Shown here: one piece after another, positions 25,734 to 33,624 of the stretch
How positions within the stretch are numbered: the first letter of the stretch is position 1
Layout of the letters: every line of letters begins with the position of its first letter
Assembly (NCBI RefSeq): GCF_035634895.1
Contig: NZ_DASQCC010000234.1
Coordinates: 5,853 to 69,852 of the forward strand
Source of the DNA: Actinophytocola sp035634895
GTDB taxonomy: Bacteria > Actinomycetota > Actinomycetes > Mycobacteriales > Pseudonocardiaceae
DNA: 64,000 bases
Direction: 5' to 3'
Made by a program: the position numbers and the translations under genes
The notes under the pieces: model-generated
What the model was told of the DNA's origin: nothing
Databases searched by the model: none
The model's input: only the letters and a program-made list of their open reading frames with translations

Positions 25734-26936
25734 TCACCACGTGATCAGGAGCCGCCGCAGTCCTCGGGTCAGGCTCTCGGGCTGCCACGCCAACTCATCG
25801 TCCCGCTCGGCCACCCGTAGGCCGGGCATCCTGGTCACCAGGGCGTGCAACGCGACCTGCAGTTCCATCCTGGCCAGCGGCGCGCCGAGACAGAAATGCA
25901 CACCCCGGCCGAACGACAGGTGGTGGGCCGCCTCGCGGCGGTCCACGTCGAACCGGTCTGGATCGGGGAAGACGGCAGGGTCCCGGTTGGCTGCGTTCAC
26001 GACCGGGAACACCGTGGTGCCGGCTTCGACGGTCTGGCCGGAGAATTCCACGTCCTCACGGGCCATTCGTGGCTGCCCGGCGTGTCCCAGGGCAACGACC
26101 CGGAGCAGTTCCTCGACCGCGTTCGGCACCAGGTCCGGCGCCGCCACCAGGCGTGCCCACTGGTCCGGGTGGTGGGACAACAACAGTACGGACTTGGCCA
26201 GCTGAGCCATGGTGGTCTCCTGGCCGGCGCCGATCAGTAGCATCACGGTGATCAGCAGTTCGGCTTCGCTGAGCCGATCGCCATCCTCGTCGTGCACCTG
26301 GACCAGTCTGGAGAGCAGGTCGTCGCCGGGGTGGTGACGCTTGCGCTCGATCAACCCGAGCAGGTGCGACGCGGCGACGGCGCCGGTCACCGCGAACGCC
26401 TCCTGATCGAACGTGGTGGTGATGGACATGGCTTCGATGAAGGCGAGCAGGGGTTCGCGCTCGTCGTGGGCGATGCCGAGCAGTTCGCAGATCACGATGC
26501 CGGGCAGCGGTTCGGCCAGCGCACTGACCAGGTCCGCCGGCGGTCCGGCGGCCAGCATCTGATTCATCAGGCTGGTCGCGACCGTCTCCACTCTCGGCCG
26601 CAGGAGTTCCACGTTGCCGATGGTGAACGCCTTGGCCACCAAACGACGAAGTCTCGTGTGATCGGGTGGGTCCATGTTCGGCATCATTTCCGGTGACTGC
26701 AGGCCGGGGACGATGGTGGGTGCCTCCGGTGTCGCCAGCGCGGCGCGGCTCATCCTGGGATCGGACATCGCGCGCTGGACGTCGTCATAGCGGGTGACCA
26801 ACCGGACCTCATGCCCGCTGGCCAACCGGACCAAGGGCACCGGGTCGGTGTGCAGCATCCGGATCGCCTCGGCGGGCGGGTCTGTCGAGGGCGGTGCATC
26901 GAACGGGAACAGTGGTGGTTGACCGTGCGCTGTCAT
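25734..26936 (-). CDS. Cytochrome P450 monooxygenase
   Basis: The protein is 400 aa from ATG 26936 (MTAHGQPPLF), six bases after GGGAGAG; the 68 extra upstream codons of the open frame are not P450-like. It has the family hallmarks: I-helix oxygen groove GAGQETT (236-242), K-helix EELLR (Glu276, Arg279) and heme loop FGRGVHFCLG with ligand Cys349. The length and soluble character fit class I bacterial CYPs (CYP105/107-like) that need ferredoxin and ferredoxin reductase, neither of which is encoded nearby. No biosynthetic cluster surrounds it, so the substrate is unknown. Confidence 0.95.
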   Translation of the reverse strand: MTAHGQPPLFPFDAPPSTDPPAEAIRMLHTDPVPLVRLASGHEVRLVTRYDDVQRAMSDPRMSRAALATPEAPTIVPGLQSPEMMPNMDPPDHTRLRRLVAKAFTIGNVELLRPRVETVATSLMNQMLAAGPPADLVSALAEPLPGIVICELLGIAHDEREPLLAFIEAMSITTTFDQEAFAVTGAVAASHLLGLIERKRHHPGDDLLSRLVQVHDEDGDRLSEAELLITVMLLIGAGQETTMAQLAKSVLLLSHHPDQWARLVAAPDLVPNAVEELLRVVALGHAGQPRMAREDVEFSGQTVEAGTTVFPVVNAANRDPAVFPDPDRFDVDRREAAHHLSFGRGVHFCLGAPLARMELQVALHALVTRMPGLRVAERDDELAWQPESLTRGLRRLLITW

Positions 26937-27189
26937 CGCGCTCTCCCGTTGCCGTGTCGAAGCGACGATGGCCTGGTGTGCCCTCGACAGTGTGATCCAC
27001 TTCTGTTCGGCCTGTAAAGGTCTCGCGTGCCGAGAGTCGCGGACGCGGCCGGACGTGGTGGGTTTGAGTTCACGTCGTCGTACGTGCGGTTGACGCAGTG
27101 CTGACAACATCGGCCCGGTCGCGACTGCTCTCGACCACACGTACGTTGGCCGTAACGGACATCAGCAGCGTCACCTGCGGCGTGAGCGC

Positions 27190-27733
27190 GTGGAAGGAAT
27201 CGACGGTTTCGTGACGGCAGCCGAATCCGCCGGCGTCCGGCACGTGGTACTGCTATCGACCGGGTCTGTCATCCACCCGGACGCCGCGCGCGACCCGATC
27301 GCCCGGGCACATCGCCGTCGAGTCCGCCCTCGAGAACTCCAGCCTGGTGTGGACATTCATCCGACCGGGGATGTTCGCCACCAACACCCTGTGGTGGTGG
27401 CGGAACTCGATCCGCGACGAGGGCGTCGTCCGAGTGCCCTACCCCGACGCGCGGACAGCGCCCGCTCACGAGAAGGACCTGGCGGCGCTCGCGGTGACCG
27501 CGTTGACCCAGGCGGGTCACCACGGCCACGCCTACCCCGTGTGGGGGCCCGAGTCACTGTCCAGCCGCCAGCAGGTACGGCACATCGGTGCGGCCACCGG
27601 TCGCGACATCACCCTCGAGCCGATCTCGGTCGAACAGGCACGCGTCGAACTCGGCAAGACCATGCCGCCCACCGGTGTCGACGCGATTCTGGCCGCATGG
27701 CAGGCCGGAACCACCGCACCACCGCCGGTATGA
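27190..27733 (+). pseudogene. NmrA/SDR-type NAD(P)-binding protein, frameshifted
   Basis: The first part (from about 27190) encodes GFVTAAESAGVRHVVLLSTG, the strand-5 region of an atypical short-chain reductase. A frameshift at about 27300-27312 moves the continuation (HIAVESALENSSLVWTFIRP, then FATNTLWWW and a C-terminal domain ending near 27733) into another frame. The N-terminal Rossmann strand with GxxGxxG is absent. Intact relatives act as NAD(P)H-binding redox sensors or isoflavone-reductase-like enzymes; this copy cannot make such a protein. Confidence 0.7.
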
Positions 27734-27813
27734 CCATCGTCGCGGACGTCACCGGCCGTCCCGCCCACACGTTCGCGAAGTGGGCCGAAGACCACGCGAA
27801 CGACTTACGCTGA
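27730..27813 (+). pseudogene. C-terminal scrap of a second NmrA-like gene
   Basis: The 27-codon frame ends VTGRPAHTFAKWAEDHANDLR. This matches the conserved tail of NmrA-like reductases (TGRPxRTFxxWAxxH). It directly abuts the end of the preceding remnant, so two related genes were probably collapsed by deletion. Confidence 0.55.
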
Positions 27814-27881
27814 GGCGGCGCGCACGCCCACCTTGTGATGCACCCGATCGAAGCCGTCCGGCACGAACCTGCTCGGCCTGC

Positions 27882-28409
27882 TCAACCACGTTTGTCGTGG
27901 TGGCGACGCTCGCGGTAGGTACGGGTCTTGTGGCGGTTGCCGCAGATCTCCATCGCGCACCAGCGGCCGCGGCCGTTGCGCGAGAGGTCGTAGAACGCCC
28001 AGCGGCAGTCCGGTGCGGCGCAGAGCTTGACCCGTGACCAGTCGCCGTTGGCCACGCTGGACGCCACCGTCTCCACGATGGCGTCCAGCCACGGCCTGCC
28101 GGACGTGGCGGCGAGACGCAGCCCGTTCGAAGCGTCCAGTACGAGGCGCAGTGGATAGTCCTCGAGGGTCGTGGCATCGGCATCGGCGACGAGCGCCTGT
28201 CGGAGCGCCGTGCGCAGCGCGATGGTGGCCGCCACGTCCGTCGTGCCCAACGGGGTACCGCCGGACGTGAGGTCGCGGACCGCCAGCCAGTCCGCCAACG
28301 CCTGAGGAGAGGTCAGCCGCTCCCCGGGGACATGGCTTTCCCCATGCCGCGTGAACGTCCGCTCATCGACGGTGTTGAGAAAGTCCTCGACCACCTGCAG
28401 CGACACCAC
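27882..28409 (-). CDS. CGNR zinc-finger regulator
   Basis: This 175-aa protein has the N-terminal ABATE-type helical domain (about 1-120; LVADADATT region) and a C-terminal CGNR zinc finger. The finger runs CAAPDC, FYDLSRNGRGRWC, ICGNRHK, with four Cys (two CxxxxC-like pairs) positioned to bind zinc and contact DNA. Such proteins are treated as stress-related transcription regulators; targets are rarely known. The start is one of two adjacent GTG codons at 28409/28406, and no good ribosome site is visible, so a leaderless transcript is possible. It is divergent from the epoxide-hydrolase genes across a region with palindromes, so control of those genes and of itself is plausible. Confidence 0.85.
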   Translation of the reverse strand: MVSLQVVEDFLNTVDERTFTRHGESHVPGERLTSPQALADWLAVRDLTSGGTPLGTTDVAATIALRTALRQALVADADATTLEDYPLRLVLDASNGLRLAATSGRPWLDAIVETVASSVANGDWSRVKLCAAPDCRWAFYDLSRNGRGRWCAMEICGNRHKTRTYRERRHHDKRG

Positions 28410-28420
28410 GACACCGTTGT

Positions 28421-28458
28421 AACACGAGAGTGGTGTTGCCCGCCAGCGACACCGGTGT
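28421..28458. promoter_or_regulatory. Palindromes in the CGNR / epoxide hydrolase divergent region
   Basis: Two inverted repeats lie close together: AACAC-N7-GTGTT at 28421-28437 and the perfect ACACCGGTGT at 28449-28458. They sit between two divergent starts and look like regulator binding sites, perhaps for the CGNR protein. Assignment is inference. Confidence 0.5.
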
Positions 28459-28503
28459 TAGCGTTCGTTGGTGTCACCCGTACGGACGGAAAGGAGCAAG
28501 GCG

Positions 28504-29641
28504 ATGACCGGCACGCACAAGGTGCTCGACGTCCCCGAGGCCGATCTGGACGACCTGCGAGCGCGCCTACGTCGCACCCGGTGGGCGCGACCGTGGCCGA
28601 CCAGCGCCTGGGCGGCGGGCACGGACGGCGAAGAGCTCCGCCGACTGGTCGACTACTGGGCCTCGGCGTACGACTGGCGCGAGCACGAGGCCGCTGTCAA
28701 CGCCCTGCCGTCCCGGTTCGCGGACATCGACGGCACCGTCGTGCACTACCTGCACTTCGCCGCCGAGAGCGACGGAGCGCTACCGATCCTGCTGGCCAAC
28801 GGCTGGCCCAGCTCGTTGCTCGAGCTCGTCGGCCTGGCGGAGCGCCTGTCGGCCCCGTCGCGCTTCGGCCGCAGCCCGCAGGATGCGTTCACCGTCATCG
28901 TCCCGTCCCTGCCGGGCTTCGGCCTGTCCCCGCAACGCCCGTCCTTCGACGAAAGCATGCACACCTACGACATGTGGCATCGACTCATGACCGATGAGCT
29001 GGGCTTCGACCGCTACGGCGCGCACGGTTCCGACCTCGGCGCCGGAGACGTCAGCCGGCTCGCGCAGGCCCACCCCGACGCACTGGTCGGACTCCACCTC
29101 CAGGAGGCCCAGAACCCCGCCGAATACGACGTGACCGGACTGAGCGAGGAGGAACGGGCCTACCTGGCGGCGGAGAAGGCGTGGGACGTCGCTGAGCGGG
29201 GATACTCACACCAGCAGGGAACCCGACCGCTGACCCTTGCCCAGGGCCTGTCGGATTCCCCTTCCGGGCTGCTCGCCTGGATCCTCGAGAAGTACCGGGC
29301 CTGGAGCGACTGCGACGGTGTCCTGGCGAACCGGTTCGGCGACGACTTCCTCCTGACCCAGGCATCGCTGTACTGGTTCACCAACACGATCTCCACGTCG
29401 TTCCGCCCGTACTACGAGCGTCATCACCAGCTCGTCCCGCCCGTCGAGCGTGTCGACGTGCCGACCGCCCTGGCATTGTTCCCCGCCGACATCGGCGGCC
29501 GGCAACCCCGCGCCTGGGTCGAAACGCGTCTACACGGTCACCCACTACACCACCATGCCCCGCGGCGGCCACTTCGCCGCCTACGAGGAACCCGACCTGC
29601 TGGCCGACGACATCGCCGCCTTCTTCGGCTCACTGAGGTGA
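28504..29641 (+). pseudogene. Epoxide hydrolase with one-base frameshift near the C-terminus
   Basis: ATG 28504 follows AAAGGAG by eight bases. The product is an EHN-domain alpha/beta-hydrolase epoxide hydrolase: N-terminal YWASAYDW motif, nucleophile Asp177 in HGSDLGAGD, and an oxyanion-hole segment reading NGWP rather than the usual HGWP. At 29521-29524 (GAAA) one extra base shifts the frame, so after WVE the conserved end (RVYTVTHYTTMPRGGHFAAY, with the catalytic His) is in the next frame and stops at 29641. Unshifted, the protein would be about 379 aa. It could be a sequencing error or a real recent mutation; without the shift the gene is intact. An intact paralogue follows at 29682. Confidence 0.8.
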
Positions 29642-29681
29642 CCGTTGGCCACCCGCGAGTACACTGAGGACGGAGATCGTC

Positions 29682-30761
29682 ATGCCTGATGTGGCGCCTG
29701 ATGTCGTCCGGGTGCCGGTGCTGGAGGACTTGCGCGCCCGGCTGCGGACCTACCGCCGGGTGGCGCTACCGCCGGGATTCGGGTGGGAGCGTGGCGTTGA
29801 CGGCGACTTCCTGGCCGAGCTCATCGCCTACTGGGCCGAACACTACGACTGGCGGGTGCACGAAGCACGGATCCGTGCGCTGCCGTGGGTACTGACCAGC
29901 GTCCCCGTCCGGCTGATCCACCAGCGCGTCTCGGCTCAGGGCGTTCCGGTTCTCCTCCTGCACGGCTGGCCCGACTCGGTACTGCGGTTCGAGAAGGTCC
30001 TGCCGCTCCTGTCGGATCTGAACGTGGTCATCCCGGCTCTGCCGGGCTTCCCGTTCGCGGCCCCGGTGGCCCGTGGTGGCATGTCGGCCGCGGCCATGGC
30101 GGAGACGGTGGCAGCCGCGATGGCGGAACTGGGTTATGACCGCTACGTCGTCTCCGCCGGTGACATCGGCTGTGACGTCGCCGAGGTACTCGCCGCGGCC
30201 TACCCCGACAGAGTTGCCGCCCTCCACCTGACCGATGTGTCGCAGAACCGGTTCCTGGTCGATCCTCCGGAGGACCTCTCCACGGTCGAGCAGGCCTACG
30301 TGCGGTACGGGCGCCGCTGGCAGGCCGAGGAAGGCGGCTACATGCGGGAGCAGGCGACCAAGCCGCACACCCTGGCGGTAGGACTCGGCGACTCGCCGGC
30401 AGGGCTGGCCGCCTGGCTGTTGGAGAAGCTGTGCACGTGGACGGACTGCGGAGGCGACGTCACGACGGTGTTCACCCGCGAGGAGCTGTTGACCTGGATC
30501 ACGGCGTACTGGGTCAACGGCTCGATCGGAACGTCGTTCACCCCGTATGCGGAAGTCGGGCCCGGGCCACGGGAACCGATCACCGCACCGGCGGCGTTCA
30601 CGATGTTTCCCAAGGACCTCGTCAACGCTCCCCGGGAATTCGCGGCACGCTTCTTCGACATCCGGTCCTGGGTGGAGGAGACCAGCGGTGGGCACTTCGC
30701 GGCCTGGGAGCGCCCGGAGCGGTACGCCGCCGGAGTCCGTACCGCGATGTCCCTGGGCTGA
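29682..30761 (+). CDS. Epoxide hydrolase (EHN domain, alpha/beta fold)
   Basis: The protein is 359 aa with GGAG seven bases before the ATG. The N-terminal EHN domain has YWAEHYDWRVHE (50-61). The hydrolase core has HGWPDS (94-99, oxyanion hole), nucleophile Asp161 in SAGDIGCDVAE, and catalytic His338 in GGHFAAWERPE. It should open epoxides by an Asp-ester intermediate to give diols. It follows the frameshifted paralogue by 40 bp in the same orientation, and the two share only moderate similarity, so the duplication is old. Role: detoxification or secondary-metabolite epoxide opening; the substrate is unknown. Confidence 0.9.
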   Translation: MPDVAPDVVRVPVLEDLRARLRTYRRVALPPGFGWERGVDGDFLAELIAYWAEHYDWRVHEARIRALPWVLTSVPVRLIHQRVSAQGVPVLLLHGWPDSVLRFEKVLPLLSDLNVVIPALPGFPFAAPVARGGMSAAAMAETVAAAMAELGYDRYVVSAGDIGCDVAEVLAAAYPDRVAALHLTDVSQNRFLVDPPEDLSTVEQAYVRYGRRWQAEEGGYMREQATKPHTLAVGLGDSPAGLAAWLLEKLCTWTDCGGDVTTVFTREELLTWITAYWVNGSIGTSFTPYAEVGPGPREPITAPAAFTMFPKDLVNAPREFAARFFDIRSWVEETSGGHFAAWERPERYAAGVRTAMSLG

Positions 30762-30772
30762 GGGGCGTCCGA

Positions 30773-31197
30773 GTGACCTCCCAGACGGACGCGGGAACGA
30801 GCTCCGTCGACCTCGGCAGCCCGGTCCTGGACAAGGTGGTCGCCGTCCGGCTCCGCCAGGACGCCGACGCCATCCTCGCCGACCGGCGAGAACACCTCCG
30901 CCGTTCCCGTGCCGCCCTCGAGCAGGCCCCCTGCGCGCCCTCCTACCGGATTGGCGGTGGTCCTCTCCGCGAGCCGGTATGGCCCTGTGGGTCGAACTCC
31001 CCCACCCCAGCGCGACCCGCATCGCCTCGACGGCCCTCGACCTCGGCCTCCGGATCACGCCCGGTCCCCGCTTCATCGTGGACGGCACCGCCGACCGATG
31101 GCTCCGGCTGCCCTTCACCCTGGCCGCCCACCAGGCCGACACCGTCGCCGGCCTGCTTCGGGAAGCCTCGCTCCGGTCCGCGTCACCGCCGAACCGG
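30773..31197 (+). pseudogene. MocR-type regulator remnant (aminotransferase-like domain)
   Basis: GTG 30773 opens a frame with SPVLDKVVAVRLRQDADAIL, then at about 30930 the homology jumps frame to LRALLPDWRWSSPRAGMALW followed by a conserved end (TPGPRFIVDGTADRWLRLPF). Together these match the last third of the PLP-dependent aminotransferase-like domain of GntR/MocR regulators. The helix-turn-helix and the PLP-lysine part are missing, so the gene is dead. Confidence 0.65.
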
Positions 31198-31375
31198 GAC
31201 CTGCACGTCCCACGCTGGACGGCCTGCCCTGTGGCGAGTCCACGCTCGCCATCCGGGTCGTCGACGACGGACGTGGTAGCGCCCGACGGGGAATCCTTGC
31301 CGGGAACCGGCATCAGCGGCATGCGCGCACTGGTCCGACTGCTCGATGGCTCGCCGCCGACGTCGAGAGCTGCGC
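31170..31375 (+). pseudogene. Histidine-kinase ATPase-domain remnant
   Basis: One frame reads VRVTAEPGPARPTLDG and LAIRVVDDGRG (the G1 box of HATPase_c). After a frameshift near 31280 the next frame reads GESLPGTGISGMRALVRLLDG (the G2 box of NarL-type sensor kinases). The pieces fit the last 70 residues of a kinase. It is joined directly to the MocR remnant, so the two genes were fused by deletion. Confidence 0.6.
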
Positions 31376-31454
31376 ATATACGCGCGCACAACGAAGGGCA
31401 AACGACGCGGCGCTAGCGTCGGCCGGGGCAGGGCTCGGGGCGAAGGGCGGGGCG

Positions 31455-32771
31455 GTGGAACGACCGGCGGGTGGAGCGGGTCCGGATCCTCGACGGGTGC
31501 GCGGGCTCGGCGATCTGGCCAGGGAGCTGGACCTGTTGCGCGCCAGGGCCACGGCCGGCACGCTGCGGGCGAGGGTCACCCTCGAGGAGCTCGCGCGGCG
31601 GGTGGGGATGCCGCGGTCCACGGTGCACCGCTACGTGACGGGCCGGACGGTGGCTCCTTCTGCAGTGCTCGACCGGATCGTCATCGCGCTCGGGGCGAGT
31701 CCCGTCGAGCAGCGGGAGTGGAACGAGGCCTGGTACCGGGTGCACGGACAACCCGACGCCGCGGTGGCACCGGTCCCCTGCGGACTGCCGGCACCGGTTC
31801 GGGGGTTCGCCGGCCGCGCACGGGAGATGGCACTGCTGACCGACCTGGTCACCGCGCCCGGCGCGCCCGCGTCGACCGGGGCGTCGCTCGGCACCGCGAC
31901 AGACGGCGTCGTGCTGGTGGCGGTCTCCGGTGGCCCCGGCATCGGCAAGACCGCACTCGCGGTGCGGTTCGCGCACCGGGTGCGGGACCGGTTCCCGGAC
32001 GGGTGCCTCTTCGTCGACCTGTGCGGCTACGGTCCCGACCGGCCGCTCGCGCCGGCCGACGCGCTCGCCGCCCTGCTCGGCAGTGTGACGCCGGGCGCGG
32101 AACTGCCCGCCGAGCCGTCGGTCCTGGCCGCGCGGTACCGGTCGCTGCTCGCCGACCGGCGGATGCTCGTCGTGCTGGACAACGCTTCCTGCGCCGAACA
32201 GGTGCGGCCGATGTTGCCCGGCGCTGGTGGTGGCATGGTCGTCGTCACCAGCCGCGACGACCTGGGTGGGCTCGTCGCGCGTGACGGTGCGCACCGCGTC
32301 GACCTCGACGTGCTCCCGCTGGCGGACGCGGTGGTGTTGCTGGAGAACGTGGCCGGCGCTGGCCGGATGAGCGCGCAACTGGCGCTGCGGTGCGGTCGGC
32401 TGCCGCTGGCGCTGCGGATCGCGGCGCTCGGCGGGGCGGCGACCGGCGACGGCCTCGGGTGGCTGGAGACCGGCGATCCGCGTACCGACGTGCGCACGGT
32501 GTTCTCCTGGTCCTACCGCGTGCTCGCCGAACGGGATCCCGAGGCGGCCGGGTTGTTCCGGGCGCTGGGCCACCACCGCGGCGCGGACTTCGAGGTGACC
32601 ACCGCCGCCGTGTTGGGGCACACGACCGCCGACCACGCGCGGCGGCTGCTCACCACCTTGGTGCGCGCCAACCTCGTCCGGCCGACGGCGGCCGGCCGGT
32701 ACCGGCTCCCCCACCTGCTGCGTGCCTATGCCGCCGAGCTGTCCGCCGGTGCCACGCCGCGGACTGCGTAG
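31455..32771 (+). CDS. HTH-NB-ARC STAND regulator without sensor repeats
   Basis: The protein is 438 aa from GTG 31455 after a GAAGGG-rich stretch; upstream in-frame sequence belongs to remnants. Residues 12-85 are an XRE-like helix-turn-helix (TLEELARRVGMPRSTVHRYV). An NB-ARC NTPase follows with Walker A GGPGIGKTA (about 155-163), Walker B MLVVLDNA and a winged-helix end. The protein stops soon after the winged helix (LPHLLRAYAAEL) and lacks the TPR array of AfsR relatives, so it is either a minimal switch or C-terminally shortened. It ends one base before a perfect hairpin. Confidence 0.85.
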   Translation: MERPAGGAGPDPRRVRGLGDLARELDLLRARATAGTLRARVTLEELARRVGMPRSTVHRYVTGRTVAPSAVLDRIVIALGASPVEQREWNEAWYRVHGQPDAAVAPVPCGLPAPVRGFAGRAREMALLTDLVTAPGAPASTGASLGTATDGVVLVAVSGGPGIGKTALAVRFAHRVRDRFPDGCLFVDLCGYGPDRPLAPADALAALLGSVTPGAELPAEPSVLAARYRSLLADRRMLVVLDNASCAEQVRPMLPGAGGGMVVVTSRDDLGGLVARDGAHRVDLDVLPLADAVVLLENVAGAGRMSAQLALRCGRLPLALRIAALGGAATGDGLGWLETGDPRTDVRTVFSWSYRVLAERDPEAAGLFRALGHHRGADFEVTTAAVLGHTTADHARRLLTTLVRANLVRPTAAGRYRLPHLLRAYAAELSAGATPRTA

Positions 32772-32800
32772 GGTGCGGGCGGCCGGTGGCCGCCCGCACC
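32772..32800. terminator. Perfect bidirectional hairpin
   Basis: GGTGCGGGCGGCC and its exact complement flank a three-base loop, immediately after the stop of the rightward STAND gene and six bases before the stop of the leftward secreted gene. Confidence 0.9.
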
Positions 32801-32806
32801 GCCGTC

Positions 32807-33499
32807 TCAGGTGCGCCGCAGGCGGAAGGCGAGGTAGCACGCCCCGGCGCCGTCGCCGGAGTTCAGGCCGATCGTGACCGGGTGGTCTCTGCGGACGGTC
32901 CAGACCTGTTCCGTCCCGGGTTGTGCGGCGCTGATGCACTGACCGCCGTCGGTGCCCTGGACGTACCAGTACCGGATGTCGAGAACGATGTTGCTCGTTC
33001 CGTCGAGGTACAGCGTCAGGTTGCACCAACCGGGCAGGAAGGCGTCGCTGTCGAGGGTGATCCCCGGGTCTGGTATCCAGACCGGCCAGTCGATCGGGAA
33101 CGGGAAGAACTTGATCGGCTGCGGGGAGGGAGTCTGGAACGCGCACCGTCGGGAGGGCGCGCCGGTACTGACCGTGTAGGTGTAGCTGAGTTGCAGGCCG
33201 TCGAGCGAGCTATCGGGGTTGTTCAGACCGAACCACAGGTTGCAGCCACCAGACCGACTGTCCGTGTCGATCGCGAGGTACCGCGTCCAGCTGTCGATGG
33301 GAGCCCAGGTCGTGACATCGCCCGGCGGATCGGCCTCGACCCTGCACTGCCCGTTCTGGTTGTTGTCCCTGAACCTGACCCCGAACTCGCCGGTCGTGGC
33401 CGCGCTCGCCGGCGCGGCGGCCGTGACGAGGATGGCGCCGACGCTCATCGCGCACACCGCCATCACGGTCAACTTTCTTCGCAGCACTCGCATTCGCAT
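32807..33499 (-). CDS. Secreted beta-rich protein of unknown function
   Basis: The protein is 230 aa from ATG 33499, six bases after AGGAG (alternative ATG at 33493). Residues 1-34 are a signal peptide ending ASA. The mature protein is aromatic-rich with short acidic loops (RFRDNNQNGQC, AIDTDSRSGGC, TLDSDAFLPGWC) and six Cys, which suggests a disulfide-stabilised extracellular beta-sandwich. There is no recognisable catalytic motif or family. It is an isolated unit between a terminator and a LAL regulator. Confidence 0.75.
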   Translation of the reverse strand: MRMRVLRRKLTVMAVCAMSVGAILVTAAAPASAATTGEFGVRFRDNNQNGQCRVEADPPGDVTTWAPIDSWTRYLAIDTDSRSGGCNLWFGLNNPDSSLDGLQLSYTYTVSTGAPSRRCAFQTPSPQPIKFFPFPIDWPVWIPDPGITLDSDAFLPGWCNLTLYLDGTSNIVLDIRYWYVQGTDGGQCISAAQPGTEQVWTVRRDHPVTIGLNSGDGAGACYLAFRLRRT

Positions 33500-33624
33500 G
33501 TGACGCTCCTGTGTCGGGGGATACCGAGCCACGTGATCCATGACTCGACGCGATCAGTGAAGCACCGTGCGTGCGCACCGCTCCCGAATGTGGGACAACC
33601 TGGGAAACATCGGGAAAGAGGGTT

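Noticed and set aside
29331..29342. GAACCGGTTCGG as a further LacI operator
   Set aside because: It lies inside the epoxide hydrolase coding region, lacks the outer TC/GA bases, and encodes ordinary codons (NRFG).
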